Under the pieces are notes generated by a model that was not told where the DNA came from, did not search any database, and saw only the letters and a list, made by a program, of their open reading frames with translations. DNA of 64,000 bases from Levilactobacillus mulengensis. Lineage in GTDB: Bacteria; Bacillota; Bacilli; Lactobacillales; Lactobacillaceae. The stretch is from assembly GCF_003946045.1 (NCBI RefSeq), contig NZ_RHNW01000002.1:62001-126000 (forward strand), read 5' to 3'. The position numbers and the translations under genes are program-made. This document shows, in pieces, positions 18,113 through 27,380 of this stretch. Each line of letters opens with the position of its first letter. Positions within the stretch are counted from its first letter, which is position 1.

Positions 18113-19846
18113 CTATTTAACGGAATCGACGTATTGCTTTAGAGCGGACTCGTACCCAGCCAACCGCTTTTGTGCAGCGGCATCGGTCGTGTCACTGGTC
18201 CCGACGTAGAACTTGACCTTAGGTTCGGTCCCTGAAGGCCGGATGCAGATCCAGGTGCCGTCGCTCAACCAGTACTTCAAGACGTTAGACTGTGGCAGAT
18301 CAATCGTGCTGGTCGTGCCATCGGCTTCGGTCTTGGTGCTCGTCGAGAAGTCTTCCACCGTGTCAATCGTACTGTCGGCAAAGGACTTCGGTGCATTTTC
18401 ACGGAACTCACTCATCAAGTGGGCCATTTGGTCAGCCCCATCGACGCCAGGGAATTCCTCAAACGTGGTCTTTTCAGCAAAGTAGCCGTAGGTCGCGTAG
18501 AGTTCTTCGATGCCGTCGTAAAGAGTCATCCCCCGCTGCTTGTAGTCGGCAGCGACTTCGGCCAAGAGGACCGTCGATTGGATGGCGTCCTTGTCCCGAA
18601 CGAATGGCTTGATCAGGTAGCCGTAACTTTCCTCGAAGCCAAACAGGAAGGTATGTTCATGGGTCGTTTCGTATTCGTGAATCTGTTCGGCGATAAACTT
18701 AAAGCCGGTCAGCACGTTCTTCATTTCAACGCCGTAAGCGGCCGCAATCTTGGTGGCCAATTCGGTGGAAACGATGGACTTCACGACGCGACTGTTAGCT
18801 GGCAACTGACCCGCTGCTTTGCGGGCTTTTAAAATGTAAGCCAACAAAATCGACGCAATCTGGTTCCCGGATAACAGTTGGTATTCCCCGTCTGGTTGGC
18901 GCACGGCGGCCCCTAACCGGTCGGCATCGGGGTCGGTGGCAACTAACAGGTCGGCGCCTTCCTTTTTCCCGAGGGCAATCGCCATGTCAAAGGCCTGGGC
19001 GAACTCAGGATTTGGAAATGGGACGGTTGGAAATTCAGGGTCGGCAATGGCTTGTTCGGGCACCATGGTAAAGTTTTCAAAACCAGCACCACGCAAGGCC
19101 CGCTCGCCAATCACTTTACCAGTCCCGTGGAGTGGCGTGTAGATCAGCTTCATGGTCTTCCCCACTGAGTGGACCAGATCAGCGTTGATGGTGACGCTCT
19201 CGACGTTCTTCAGGTAAGGTTGGTCGACGTTTTCACCGATGATCTGTAAGGTCTTAGCGGCCCGCAGTTCTTGTTCGTCGGCCACGGCAATCGCAAAGAC
19301 ATCCTTGGCGGAGCGCACGAAATCGGTGATCATGTCAGAGGCCTTGGGTGGCATTTGCCCACCGTCTGGGCCGTAGATCTTAAACCCGTTGTATTGCTTC
19401 GGGTTGTGGCTGGCCGTGATCATGATGCCCATGGCCGTGTTTAAATGCCGCACCGCAAAGGACAGTTCGGGCGTGGGCCGCATATCATCGAAAACGAAGC
19501 TAGGAATGTGGTGCGCACCCAAGACGTGAGCGGCCTCGTGGGCAAACTCACGGGAGTGGTACCGGGAATCAAAACTGATGGCGACCCCGCGTTGCTTGGT
19601 GGCGTCATCCAGGGTGTCCAGGTAACGGGCGACCCCTTCGGTAGCTTGACGAACCGTGTAAACGTTCATCTGCCCGATACCGGGTCCCATCACGCCCCGC
19701 ATCCCAGCGGTCCCAAAGCTCATGGGTGCCGTGAATGCGGCTTTCTTAGCGGCGCCATCAGTGGCGATGGCGTCCAGTTCATGCTTAATGTAAGGGATCA
19801 TCGTTTGCTGTTGTTGCCAAACTTGATAATTATCTTGCCAACTCAT
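18113..19846 (-). CDS. pgm: Phosphoglucomutase (alpha-D-phosphohexomutase family)
   Basis: Interconverts glucose-1-phosphate and glucose-6-phosphate, linking the Leloir pathway to central metabolism. About 577 residues, the usual length for Firmicutes PgcA-type enzymes. The catalytic phosphoserine loop is TASHNPKQYNGFKIY, the metal loop DPDADRLG, the sugar loop GFEESYGY, and the phosphate loop RPSGTEPKVKFY near the C-terminus. The start is the ATG at 19846 after AAGGAGAG; an in-frame TTG two codons upstream is less likely. It is co-directional with the gal genes and flanked on both sides by structured repeats. Confidence 0.96.
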   Translation of the reverse strand: MSWQDNYQVWQQQQTMIPYIKHELDAIATDGAAKKAAFTAPMSFGTAGMRGVMGPGIGQMNVYTVRQATEGVARYLDTLDDATKQRGVAISFDSRYHSREFAHEAAHVLGAHHIPSFVFDDMRPTPELSFAVRHLNTAMGIMITASHNPKQYNGFKIYGPDGGQMPPKASDMITDFVRSAKDVFAIAVADEQELRAAKTLQIIGENVDQPYLKNVESVTINADLVHSVGKTMKLIYTPLHGTGKVIGERALRGAGFENFTMVPEQAIADPEFPTVPFPNPEFAQAFDMAIALGKKEGADLLVATDPDADRLGAAVRQPDGEYQLLSGNQIASILLAYILKARKAAGQLPANSRVVKSIVSTELATKIAAAYGVEMKNVLTGFKFIAEQIHEYETTHEHTFLFGFEESYGYLIKPFVRDKDAIQSTVLLAEVAADYKQRGMTLYDGIEELYATYGYFAEKTTFEEFPGVDGADQMAHLMSEFRENAPKSFADSTIDTVEDFSTSTKTEADGTTSTIDLPQSNVLKYWLSDGTWICIRPSGTEPKVKFYVGTSDTTDAAAQKRLAGYESALKQYVDSVK

Positions 19847-19882
19847 GTTCAAATCTCTCCTTATGTTTTATACCTTGCACTT

Positions 19883-20185
19883 GGGTTAAACTTTGTCGTT
19901 GTCATGGCCTCCGGGATGGTGAAAACTGGGCCGTGACGGTCGCTGTCCGTTCCCGGCGGCGGGCTCAAAACGCCCTGCTGTGGGGTCGGTTCCAGCCTGA
20001 GAAGCTGGCTTCCACCTCGACTTTGAGCCACAGAACGGTCTCAAAGGTCGTCCCATGGACTAAACTGAGAAAACCACTCAGTTAAGACCATCGACACAGC
20101 TGTGCATTTTGCCCCGCCTCTGGTCACTAACACCCACCAAGCCAGGCCATTTTCACCATCCCTGCGGCTGACACGTGTTTAACCC
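19883..20185 (-). repeat. Structured repeat, class B, complete (copy 14)
   Basis: Outer inverted ends GGGTTAAAC and GTTTAACCC. The basal stem is GGGATGGTGAAAA/TTTTCACCATCCC, a compensated C-G to A-T change from the consensus GGGCTGGTGAAAA. The core includes CTGTGTCGATGGTC, CTGAG/CTCAG, CTTTGAGACCG and CCCCACAGCAGGGCG. Confidence 0.92.
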
Positions 20186-20472
20186 GCAGCAATGTGTCTA
20201 TTTCTATTCATGCATGGGCTAATTAGTCCATGGTATTTAAACTGGCTTCACCTAACGGATGACCGCAATAACAACCGCAATCATCCCCTAGCTTTCACCA
20301 GTAGGAATTACTCTCCAAATATATCATCAAACGCAATTATCCGACGTAATCATGTCCTGACTAACGCAAAAAGTTAATCGGACAGTTACAACTACACCCA
20401 ACAAGAATGTAGCCACACCACTGCCACCAACGAATCCTACGAATACCAGCGTCAGTAACTTGCGCTAACTTT

Positions 20473-20656
20473 AGCCGGAGGTGAACAGGTGCGGATGCCT
20501 GTGTCGAGGTTCTTAGGTCGAGCGGCTTCCTTGGCCTTAGAACCTGGGACGCCTTGGAGACTCACGGTCTAGGTGAGGCTCCAAGCGCCCCGGAAGACCG
20601 CACTTCGGCTTCCGGGGTCGCCCCACAGGCAGGAGTCACCTGTTCACCGCAGGCGG
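20473..20656 (+). repeat. Structured repeat, class C, complete (copy 15)
   Basis: Ends GCCGGAGG and CCGCAGGC. The outer stem GGTGAACAGGTG/CACCTGTTCACC is perfect over 12 bp. The core has GCCTGTGTCGAGG, a GTTCTTAGG/CCTTAGAAC hairpin, CTTGGAGACTCAC/CTCCAAG (compensated) and CCGGAAGACCGCACTTCGGC with CTTCCGG. It ends 19 bp before the galM stop. Confidence 0.93.
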
Positions 20657-20674
20657 ACAAGCTTACCGCAACCG

Positions 20675-21697
20675 TTACTTACGCGTGTATTGGTAGCTGA
20701 TGAAGTGGGTGACAGGTTGGTTGGCTGGCAGGATGACGTCGCCGAAGCCGTCATGGTGAATCGCATCCGGCAAAGTCTGCGCTTCCATCGCCAAGGCATT
20801 GTAGTCCCGGGCATCGGCGCGTTTAGCATCGGTTGGGTTAGCCGTGAAGACAACCAAGGCGTTCCGGTCGGAGTAAACTTCGACCTCACGATGGCCAGCA
20901 GCGTCACCGACCGTGGCAATTGGTGTGTCCTTGCTAGGTTCAACGACAAAGGCATCGTCGTATTCGACTTGGCCCGTTTGGTGTAATTGATCCAAGCCAT
21001 CCTTGATGGTCCGGGGCTTACTGAAGTCGTAGCCGGTCCCAGCCGTTTTGCTCATTTCACCGGTTGGAATCTTTTCACCATTTAAGACCAGGCGCTTGTC
21101 CCCACTCAACTTCAACCATTGATCGTCCAAGCTGTGTTGATCATCGGTCACGTTAAAGTAGGTGTGAACCGTTGGGTTGAACAACGTGGCGGCGTCACTC
21201 TTGGCATCAAAGGTGATGTCCAGGCGGTTTTCTTCCGTCAACGTGTAGGTAATGGTCGTGTTCATGGTGCCGGGGTACTTGTCGTCGGCTTCCGTGGACG
21301 TGTGGGTCAGCACAACACTGGCCGTGTCGGCCGTTTCCGTCGTCGTGGCGTCCCAGTTGGCAAAGGTAAAGCCGTGGGGACCACCGTGACTAGCGTTAGG
21401 CTTTTCATTTTGGTCGAGGTGGACCGTCTTGCCATCGAGGTCAAATTGGGCCCCGGCGATACGACCGGCGACCCGGCCTAAAGCTTGGCATAAGTAGTAC
21501 GGGTTGTGATCGTAACCCTTTAAGTCGGGCAGGTTCACAATCAGGTCGTGCTTCTGGCCGTCTTCGACCACGCTAAATTCCTGTAAGGTCGCGCCCCAAG
21601 TCAGGATGGCCACGCGGGTCCCCTGTTGGTTCGTGAGTAAGTATTTCGTAACAGCTTGTTCATGCAATGTTCCAGCTGAGCTCTTCGTAATCTTCAT
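20675..21697 (-). CDS. galM: Aldose 1-epimerase (galactose mutarotase)
   Basis: Converts beta-D-galactose to the alpha form used by galactokinase. The 340 residues have the galactose mutarotase beta-sandwich motifs: NASHGGPHGF (first catalytic His), VHTYFNV (second catalytic His), and the late glutamate in LAMEAQTLPDA, followed by the typical FGDVILPA segment. The start follows GAGGTGCC. It has its own promoter region with two TTTACTA half-sites and a cre-like AGAATCCGTTTTCA. It completes the Leloir set in this window. Confidence 0.96.
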   Translation of the reverse strand: MKITKSSAGTLHEQAVTKYLLTNQQGTRVAILTWGATLQEFSVVEDGQKHDLIVNLPDLKGYDHNPYYLCQALGRVAGRIAGAQFDLDGKTVHLDQNEKPNASHGGPHGFTFANWDATTTETADTASVVLTHTSTEADDKYPGTMNTTITYTLTEENRLDITFDAKSDAATLFNPTVHTYFNVTDDQHSLDDQWLKLSGDKRLVLNGEKIPTGEMSKTAGTGYDFSKPRTIKDGLDQLHQTGQVEYDDAFVVEPSKDTPIATVGDAAGHREVEVYSDRNALVVFTANPTDAKRADARDYNALAMEAQTLPDAIHHDGFGDVILPANQPVTHFISYQYTRK

Positions 21698-21719
21698 AAT
21701 AAATTGGCACCTCCATAAA

Positions 21720-21733
21720 AGAATCCGTTTTCA
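21720..21733. promoter_or_regulatory. cre-like site in the galM leader
   Basis: AGAATCCGTTTTCA matches the CcpA consensus TGWAANCGNTNWCA at 12 of 14 positions and lies 23 bp upstream of galM. Confidence 0.4.
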
Positions 21734-21766
21734 TTGTACTCTAACCGGGCGGTAAGTACCAATTTA

Positions 21767-21795
21767 TTTACTAAATTTTTCTAGAACTTTTACTA
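21767..21795. promoter_or_regulatory. Two TTTACTA half-sites upstream of galM
   Basis: TTTACTA at 21767-21773 and 21789-21795, 22 bp apart, share the galK operator half-site. Candidate GalR binding region. Confidence 0.4.
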
Positions 21796-21951
21796 ACGGC
21801 CACGTAATTCAGGAATCTGTTTTATTCCTATTAGGAATGACGAATATTCAATAATCGCAGACTTTCACTGGACTTATCAAATGATTATTCGCTATACTGG
21901 CCTCAATCGTTCAGAACTACACAATTTGTGCTTGATAAGGAGGAAATATTT

Positions 21952-23073
21952 ATGCCAGCTACAACTGCTGCCGCTGCGAAACTGTTACTACAAATGGTCG
22001 ACGACTACACCCAACGGGAAATTAGTCCCTACGACATGTCCATGGACGCTGCTCAGGACTTCCCAAAAGGCTTCGTCGATAAGCTCACCAAGACCGGTTT
22101 CTTAGGCATCATGCTCCCCCAAGAATTCGGTGGTGCCGGCTTCGGCCCCGAGGTTACGGCCACGGTGCTGAACCACATTGCCCGGGGGAACGCCAGCACG
22201 GCTGTCACCCTTGAAGGCCATTTCAAAACGATTGACCAAATCCTAAAATACGGGACGCCCGCCTTACAACAGGCACTACTCCCCACCGCTAACGACCGCA
22301 TCTTCGCCTTTTCCATGACCGAAGCCTCCGGGGGATCGAACCCCATGGGTATCAGTTCCACGGCCACTCGTGAAGGTGATCACTGGGTCATCAACGGCGA
22401 TAAAATCATGATTACCAACGGTGGCCTGGCCCAGGTCTACTGCGTGCTGGTCAAAACCGCGCCGGATGAATTATCCGTCTTCGTGGTCGACCAGGACATG
22501 CCCGGCTTTTCATTTGGGAAGCGCGAGGACTTCATCGGCCTGCGCGGCACCCCAGTCGGTGAAATCGTCATGGACCACATCGTTGTCGACAACGACCACC
22601 TGCTGGGCAAGCTCGGCGACGGTGGCGTGATCGGTGACTCTGCCCACGATGACGCCCGGATCCTGATGGGCGCCGTGCTGACCGGCATCATGGAACACGA
22701 ATTGAAGATTTCCACCGACTACGCCAAGGAACGGAAGGCCGGCAACACACCGCTGACCGACCTGCAAGTCACCCACCGCAAAGTTGCGGACATGGCGATG
22801 CGTAAGGAAACCACGAAGCTCCTGTACCAACGGGCCGCGCAATTAAAGGCTGCGGGCCAACCGTATAGCGAGGAAGCCGCGATGGCCAAGGCCCACGGTT
22901 CCCGGGCCGCCGTGAGCGCCGGTGACGACGCCCTGCAAATCTTAGCGGGTTACGGCTACAGTCGTGAATACCCCGTGGAACACCTGATCCGCGACGCCCG
23001 GGCCATGGAAATTGCCGAAGGGACCGTCGAGAAGATGCGTTCCGCCATTGCCAAAGCTGAATTTACTAAATAG
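21952..23073 (+). CDS. Acyl-CoA dehydrogenase
   Basis: FAD-dependent enzyme of the acyl-CoA dehydrogenase family, 373 residues, close to the about 380 of short-chain/butyryl-CoA types. The FAD/substrate segment FSMTEASGGSNPMGI is near residue 125, the ITNGGLAQVY strand follows, and the C-terminal motif YGYSREYPVEHLIRDARAM leads into EIAEGT, where the glutamate is at the position of the catalytic base. The start is the ATG after AAGGAGG. It is the first gene of a tight operon with etfB and etfA, so electrons pass to or from ETF. The substrate is unknown; no thiolase, crotonase or CoA-transferase gene is nearby. Confidence 0.93.
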   Translation: MPATTAAAAKLLLQMVDDYTQREISPYDMSMDAAQDFPKGFVDKLTKTGFLGIMLPQEFGGAGFGPEVTATVLNHIARGNASTAVTLEGHFKTIDQILKYGTPALQQALLPTANDRIFAFSMTEASGGSNPMGISSTATREGDHWVINGDKIMITNGGLAQVYCVLVKTAPDELSVFVVDQDMPGFSFGKREDFIGLRGTPVGEIVMDHIVVDNDHLLGKLGDGGVIGDSAHDDARILMGAVLTGIMEHELKISTDYAKERKAGNTPLTDLQVTHRKVADMAMRKETTKLLYQRAAQLKAAGQPYSEEAAMAKAHGSRAAVSAGDDALQILAGYGYSREYPVEHLIRDARAMEIAEGTVEKMRSAIAKAEFTK

Positions 23074-23083
23074 GAGGTTCCCC

Positions 23084-23875
23084 ATGAAAATTGTGGTTTG
23101 TCTCAAACAAGTCCCAGAAACCAACGACGTGACCATCGACCCCGTCACCCATAACCTGGACCGGCGTGGATTGGCCGGCGTCATGAATCCATTTGATAAG
23201 AACGCGATTGAACTCGCCCTAAACTTAAAGGACAGTCGCGACGATGTTCAAGTCGTCCTCCTCACCATGGGCCCCGACGACTACGCCGAATCCCTGCGTG
23301 AAGGCATGGCCATGGGCGCCGATGAAGGGGTCCTCCTGTCCGACCGCGCCTTTGCTGGCGCTGACACTCTGGCAACCGGCTACGTCTTGGCACAGGCCGT
23401 GAAGAAGATTGGCGACGCCGACCTGATTTTATTTGGTCGTCAAGCCGTCGATGCCGATACCGGTCAGGTTGGACCGATTGTCGCTGAATTCTTACACCAA
23501 CCCCAAATCACCTACGCCGCCAACTTACGACTGAGTGGCGCCAACGAGGTCACGGCCGAACGCCTGCTGGAAGACACCAAGCAGACGCTGGTCGCCCAAC
23601 TTCCCGCCGTCGTCAGTGTCCGTAGCGAGCTGAATACGCCGCGCTACCCCACGCCCCGAAACATTCAATTGAGCTTTAACAAGCCGTTGACCACTTGGCA
23701 TCACGACGACCTCGACCTGGACGATTCCCGTTTGGGCCAGGCCGGTTCACCCACCATCGTGACCAAGGTCTACGCGCCAGAACCCGTTAAACGGGAACTC
23801 ACCCCGCTGACCGGTACGCCGAGCGAGGCTGCCAGTCAACTGATCACCGCGCTGAAGCAACGTCAATTAATCTAA
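23084..23875 (+). CDS. etfB: Electron transfer flavoprotein beta subunit
   Basis: 263-residue beta subunit of ETF. The N-terminal MKIVVCLKQVPETND and the central LLFGRQAVDADTGQVGP-type segment (here LILFGRQAVDADTGQVGP) are hallmarks. The AMP/FAD-binding region AMGADEGVLLSDRAFAGADT is present. The start at 23084 follows GGAGG in the gap after the acyl-CoA dehydrogenase stop. Partner of EtfA, encoded next. Whether this ETF bifurcates electrons with NADH, as in butyryl-CoA dehydrogenase complexes, cannot be settled by eye. Confidence 0.95.
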   Translation: MKIVVCLKQVPETNDVTIDPVTHNLDRRGLAGVMNPFDKNAIELALNLKDSRDDVQVVLLTMGPDDYAESLREGMAMGADEGVLLSDRAFAGADTLATGYVLAQAVKKIGDADLILFGRQAVDADTGQVGPIVAEFLHQPQITYAANLRLSGANEVTAERLLEDTKQTLVAQLPAVVSVRSELNTPRYPTPRNIQLSFNKPLTTWHHDDLDLDDSRLGQAGSPTIVTKVYAPEPVKRELTPLTGTPSEAASQLITALKQRQLI

Positions 23876-23888
23876 GGAGGAAGCTGCT

Positions 23889-24854
23889 ATGTCAAAACCA
23901 GAACTATGGGTCATCGCGGAACGCCGCTTAGATCACATTGAACCCACGACCCAACAACTCATTACCAAGGCCAAGGGATTAGCCGGCGACCAATTTAGTG
24001 TCGTGGCTATCTTGCTGGAAGCCACCAACGACCATTTGGAAAATGAACTCACCGCTTACGGGCCCGACGAGATTCGCGTTGTCCGAGACGACCGGTTCCC
24101 CACGGCGACCGACGCGGAACACGCCGACGCCCTGCAACAGCTGGTTACCGCTTACCAGCCCAACTCGATCCTATTTGGCGCCACGATTACTGGCCGCTCA
24201 ATTGCGCCCCGGCTACAGGCCAAGCTCCAAACCGGCCTGACCGCCGACTGCCTGGACCTGCGCTTTGACGACGAGACCCTCGTTGCCACCAAGCCATCCT
24301 ACGGCGATAACATCATGTGCGAAATTATTTGTCCCGACCACCGGCCACAAATGGCGACGGTCCGGCCCAACACCTTCGTGGCAGCCCCCACAACCGGTGA
24401 CGCAACTGTCACCACGGCCACGGTGACCTTCCACCCCGTTGACCGCCTGCAAGTGAAAGCCGCTACCCCCGTAGTCAATACGGCCACGACGGTCGGCGAT
24501 GCCAGCCGCGTCGTAGCGTTAGGTCGTGGCGCCGCTAGTTCAGCCACCATCGACAGTGCCACCAAGCTCGCCGAAAAGCTCGGCGGTCGTATCGGCGTTT
24601 CCCGGCCATTAACGGACCAGGACCGCTTCACCCACGACGACCAGATCGGTCAGAGTGGTAACACGATTCACCCAGAACTGATTATTAACTTCGGGATTAG
24701 TGGTGCCGTGCAATACCTCGTGGGGATGCAAGATTCCCAGACAATCGTCGCCGTCAACGCGGACGAAAATGCCCCTATCTTTGACGTGGCTGATTACGGT
24801 TACGTTGGGGATGCCCAGGCCTTTATGACGGCATTGTTGGGCCAATTCAACTAA
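23889..24854 (+). CDS. etfA: Electron transfer flavoprotein alpha subunit
   Basis: 321-residue alpha subunit. The C-terminal FAD domain shows GRGAASS, GVSRPLTDQ, the flavin-site QIGQSGNTIHPEL and the family signature NFGISGAVQYLVGMQDSQTI followed by NADENAPIFDVADYG. It follows etfB by 13 bp with AAGGAGG. A class C structured repeat follows its stop. The alpha subunit carries the FAD that contacts the dehydrogenase. A dedicated electron partner such as an ETF:quinone oxidoreductase is not visible in the window. Confidence 0.96.
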   Translation: MSKPELWVIAERRLDHIEPTTQQLITKAKGLAGDQFSVVAILLEATNDHLENELTAYGPDEIRVVRDDRFPTATDAEHADALQQLVTAYQPNSILFGATITGRSIAPRLQAKLQTGLTADCLDLRFDDETLVATKPSYGDNIMCEIICPDHRPQMATVRPNTFVAAPTTGDATVTTATVTFHPVDRLQVKAATPVVNTATTVGDASRVVALGRGAASSATIDSATKLAEKLGGRIGVSRPLTDQDRFTHDDQIGQSGNTIHPELIINFGISGAVQYLVGMQDSQTIVAVNADENAPIFDVADYGYVGDAQAFMTALLGQFN

Positions 24855-24870
24855 AAATCTGAACACCAGC

Positions 24871-25059
24871 CCGCCTGTGGCTTCCATGGACTACAGCTGC
24901 TGGGGGGAACGGTTCCGGACTGAGGGGCAGTCCTGCACCTCGCTTAGAAACCTCGCCAAAACCGCGAGTTTCCCAAGTCGTCCCGTGGGATAAGGCCGAG
25001 AAAAACGCTCGGTCTAACGCCACCGACACAGCTGCCTCCGTCCCTGACTTCCTCCGGCT
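24871..25059 (-). repeat. Structured repeat, class C (copy 16)
   Basis: Minus-strand ends GCCGGAGG and CCACAGGC, so one base of the usual CCGCAGGC is changed. The core has CAGCTGTGTCGGTGGCG, a GACCGAG...CTCGG hairpin, a CCACGGGACGAC segment, and a GCAGGACTGCCCC in place of AGACCGC. The outer stem is partly worn. Confidence 0.85.
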
Positions 25060-25117
25060 ACGATTGCTGGTCAATCTTAGTTGAAGAGCCTGTTTGCACG
25101 CTCTTCGATAACTAACT

Positions 25118-25170
25118 CTTTGCAACTCAAAAATCGTGTCACACCATTTAGCGGTGTGGCACGATTTTTA
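25118..25170. repeat. 53-bp direct repeat DR1 (terminator hairpin)
   Basis: Contains AAAAATCGTGTCACACC and GGTGTGGCACGATTTTT, a 17-bp stem with one G-T pair and T/A runs. It repeats at 28049-28101 with 51 of 53 bases identical and brackets the two-gene ABC cassette. Confidence 0.9.
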
Positions 25171-25373
25171 TCTTACAGTTATTTCAGCTTGAACTATTAA
25201 TAATTTTTTATTGTCGTCCGCCATCTTCAGGCTTCCATTGAATTAAGCGCGGCACATCAGCAAGCACGTTATTAATCAAATTATATAGCACTCACCATAT
25301 AAGGTTAATAGGGTTGTGTATCTCCCGAAATAAGGCTATCCTACCTTTAGCAGTAAATCCTGGGGGGCGCTAC

Positions 25374-27380
25374 ATGAAGATCATTAAGAATTCAATTCTA
25401 GTTGTCATTTCATTATGTTTTGGCCTCTTACTCTGGGGCCTCAGTCAATCAGCTAGCTCCACAGGGCTTTCAACTCTAGAACAACCGTACAACATCACGA
25501 GTACATCTAAGAAATTTACACCTAACGAGATTAATCAACGACTAGAAGACTTCGCCAATCACCACCAGGTCAATCTGGTGAAGGCTTTCTGGATTCCCAC
25601 GACGAATGACCACGCTCATCAGAGTTTTTACGTCTTAGGGACGGCTAAGCAATTTTCACAAAATCAGATTCCAAAATCAAGTCTCGCTTCACGTTCTGAA
25701 TTTTTAACCAGCGACCTGCGTTACCCCCTATACGTTTTTGGCCGCATCAATCCGCAATCCATGCAACAAGAGCTAAAGTCCCTTGGACTTGGGTTTTCGC
25801 GCTCTTCGGAAAACTGGCTTTCACGGATTATGGACTTTCTTTTCGAGAATGACGGCAGTATCTTCTTAGCTTTGACCTTGCTACTACTATTCCTAACTTT
25901 AGTGATTCGCAACTTTAAAGCGTTAAGAGCCGCTAACATTCAGCTACTTCAGGGACTAACAAAATGGACTATTTTCAAGCGTACCCTAGTTCGCGACCAG
26001 AGCTTCTTCCTTGCCTGTTATACGCTGGTTTGTGGCCTTCTGACTATCAGTCTGTTCTGGACACACCATCTAGGAACTTTCTGGCTAACCGCTTTTTTCG
26101 CCCTGCTTTTGTACCTTACCCAACTACTTGTGTCTCTCACTGCTGGTTTAATTTGGACCTGGTCCTATCGCCCCGCAACTATTCTGCCAACCATCAAAGG
26201 CCACGCCAAAAGTAAATTGACCTTGATGATTGTTCTGGTAGTAAAAGTTGTCACGGAATTAATCGTCCTATTTACGCTACTGTCACTAGGTCAACAGCTC
26301 CTAACAAATCAGGCTATCAAGAAGCAGGTTGGCACTTGGTCCAGCCTACCAACCCGCTACTCCCCGAGTCTCGCCCTGAATATTACCGCTCAGGAACAAG
26401 CAAACGAAGACAAGCAAACTTACCAGCTGGTGACCTGGGCAGCACACCATCACGGCCTTATCTCGAACTACGCTGGCTACAATGCAGCTGACGAGCGGCC
26501 TACGTTAGACTTCAACGATTACTCAGATGTCTATAACGGTGGTAACGTCCTGATTGTCAATGCCGAGTACCTGCGACGCAATTCGGTGAAGAGTCAGTCC
26601 GGTCAGCACCTCCACTTTGCCAACAACGATCCCACCACCCATATCCTGCTACCAGAAAAGCTAGCCCGTCAACAACAAAAATTAACTCATGCCTACATTG
26701 ATCAACTAGGGTTACAACACATGTCGGCAAAGGTTCGAACGCAAACCCACCTGCTCCAGGACCACCAGCACCAGCTGACTTACAATCCAGACGGCTTAGA
26801 TTTAGGCTACTATGATGCCAGTGTTCCCGATCCAGTGATTGTGGTGGTTTCACCCCAATCACTGGGCGGCGATAATGAAAATGCCGACCGCCTTTGGAAT
26901 TCCATGCTCTCACAAGGGGCGTTCAGCCTCAGCGATTATCACCAACTGAATCGCCAATTAACGACACTGGGGCTGTACAAGAATATTGGTGGCTACACGA
27001 ACATCAAGAGCTATGCCGGGAAACTTTACCAAGCACAACGCGAAAAGGTCTTTCGGTTAACCAGCATTCTCGCCTTGCTAATTGCTTTATTCCTATTTGA
27101 ATGCGTTCTGACCTGTGCCCTTTACTTAGGTATCTACCAACAGGCCCATGCCATTCGCCTATTGGCTGGTCAGTCACTCTTAAAGGTCCACTACAAGTTT
27201 GCAACGCTTTTAATAGGATTGATTGCCGGCGAACTTGCACTGACGCTGTTAGTCACGAGCAATTATCGCGTTGTTCTAAGCTATTATCTGGTAGCTGGTG
27301 TCCTGACACTCCTCACACTTTTCCTCAAAGCTAAGCGTAGCGTGAGCCATCTCAAGTCTAATCTCAAGGGGGACAGCTAA
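25374..27380 (+). CDS. Bacteriocin-associated integral membrane protein (DUF1430-like ABC permease)
   Basis: A 668-residue membrane protein of the type that accompanies lactococcin-972-like bacteriocins. One N-terminal span (ILVVISLCFGLLLWGLSQ), a long extracytoplasmic part, a cluster of spans at about residues 165-320, a second large extracytoplasmic region, and three terminal spans follow the usual layout. The next gene, overlapping by one base, is its ATPase. The family is thought to export or give immunity to a small bacteriocin. No bacteriocin gene is visible upstream or downstream, so here it may act only in immunity, or on another peptide. The ORF could start further upstream, but only 25374 has a G-rich site (GGGGGG) before it. 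The cassette looks less GC-rich than its neighbours. Confidence 0.8.
   Translation: MKIIKNSILVVISLCFGLLLWGLSQSASSTGLSTLEQPYNITSTSKKFTPNEINQRLEDFANHHQVNLVKAFWIPTTNDHAHQSFYVLGTAKQFSQNQIPKSSLASRSEFLTSDLRYPLYVFGRINPQSMQQELKSLGLGFSRSSENWLSRIMDFLFENDGSIFLALTLLLLFLTLVIRNFKALRAANIQLLQGLTKWTIFKRTLVRDQSFFLACYTLVCGLLTISLFWTHHLGTFWLTAFFALLLYLTQLLVSLTAGLIWTWSYRPATILPTIKGHAKSKLTLMIVLVVKVVTELIVLFTLLSLGQQLLTNQAIKKQVGTWSSLPTRYSPSLALNITAQEQANEDKQTYQLVTWAAHHHGLISNYAGYNAADERPTLDFNDYSDVYNGGNVLIVNAEYLRRNSVKSQSGQHLHFANNDPTTHILLPEKLARQQQKLTHAYIDQLGLQHMSAKVRTQTHLLQDHQHQLTYNPDGLDLGYYDASVPDPVIVVVSPQSLGGDNENADRLWNSMLSQGAFSLSDYHQLNRQLTTLGLYKNIGGYTNIKSYAGKLYQAQREKVFRLTSILALLIALFLFECVLTCALYLGIYQQAHAIRLLAGQSLLKVHYKFATLLIGLIAGELALTLLVTSNYRVVLSYYLVAGVLTLLTLFLKAKRSVSHLKSNLKGDS

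Noticed and set aside
25176-25373. Missed bacteriocin gene before the DUF1430-like protein
   Set aside because: The stretch has no start codon with a ribosome binding site followed by a signal-peptide-like sequence.
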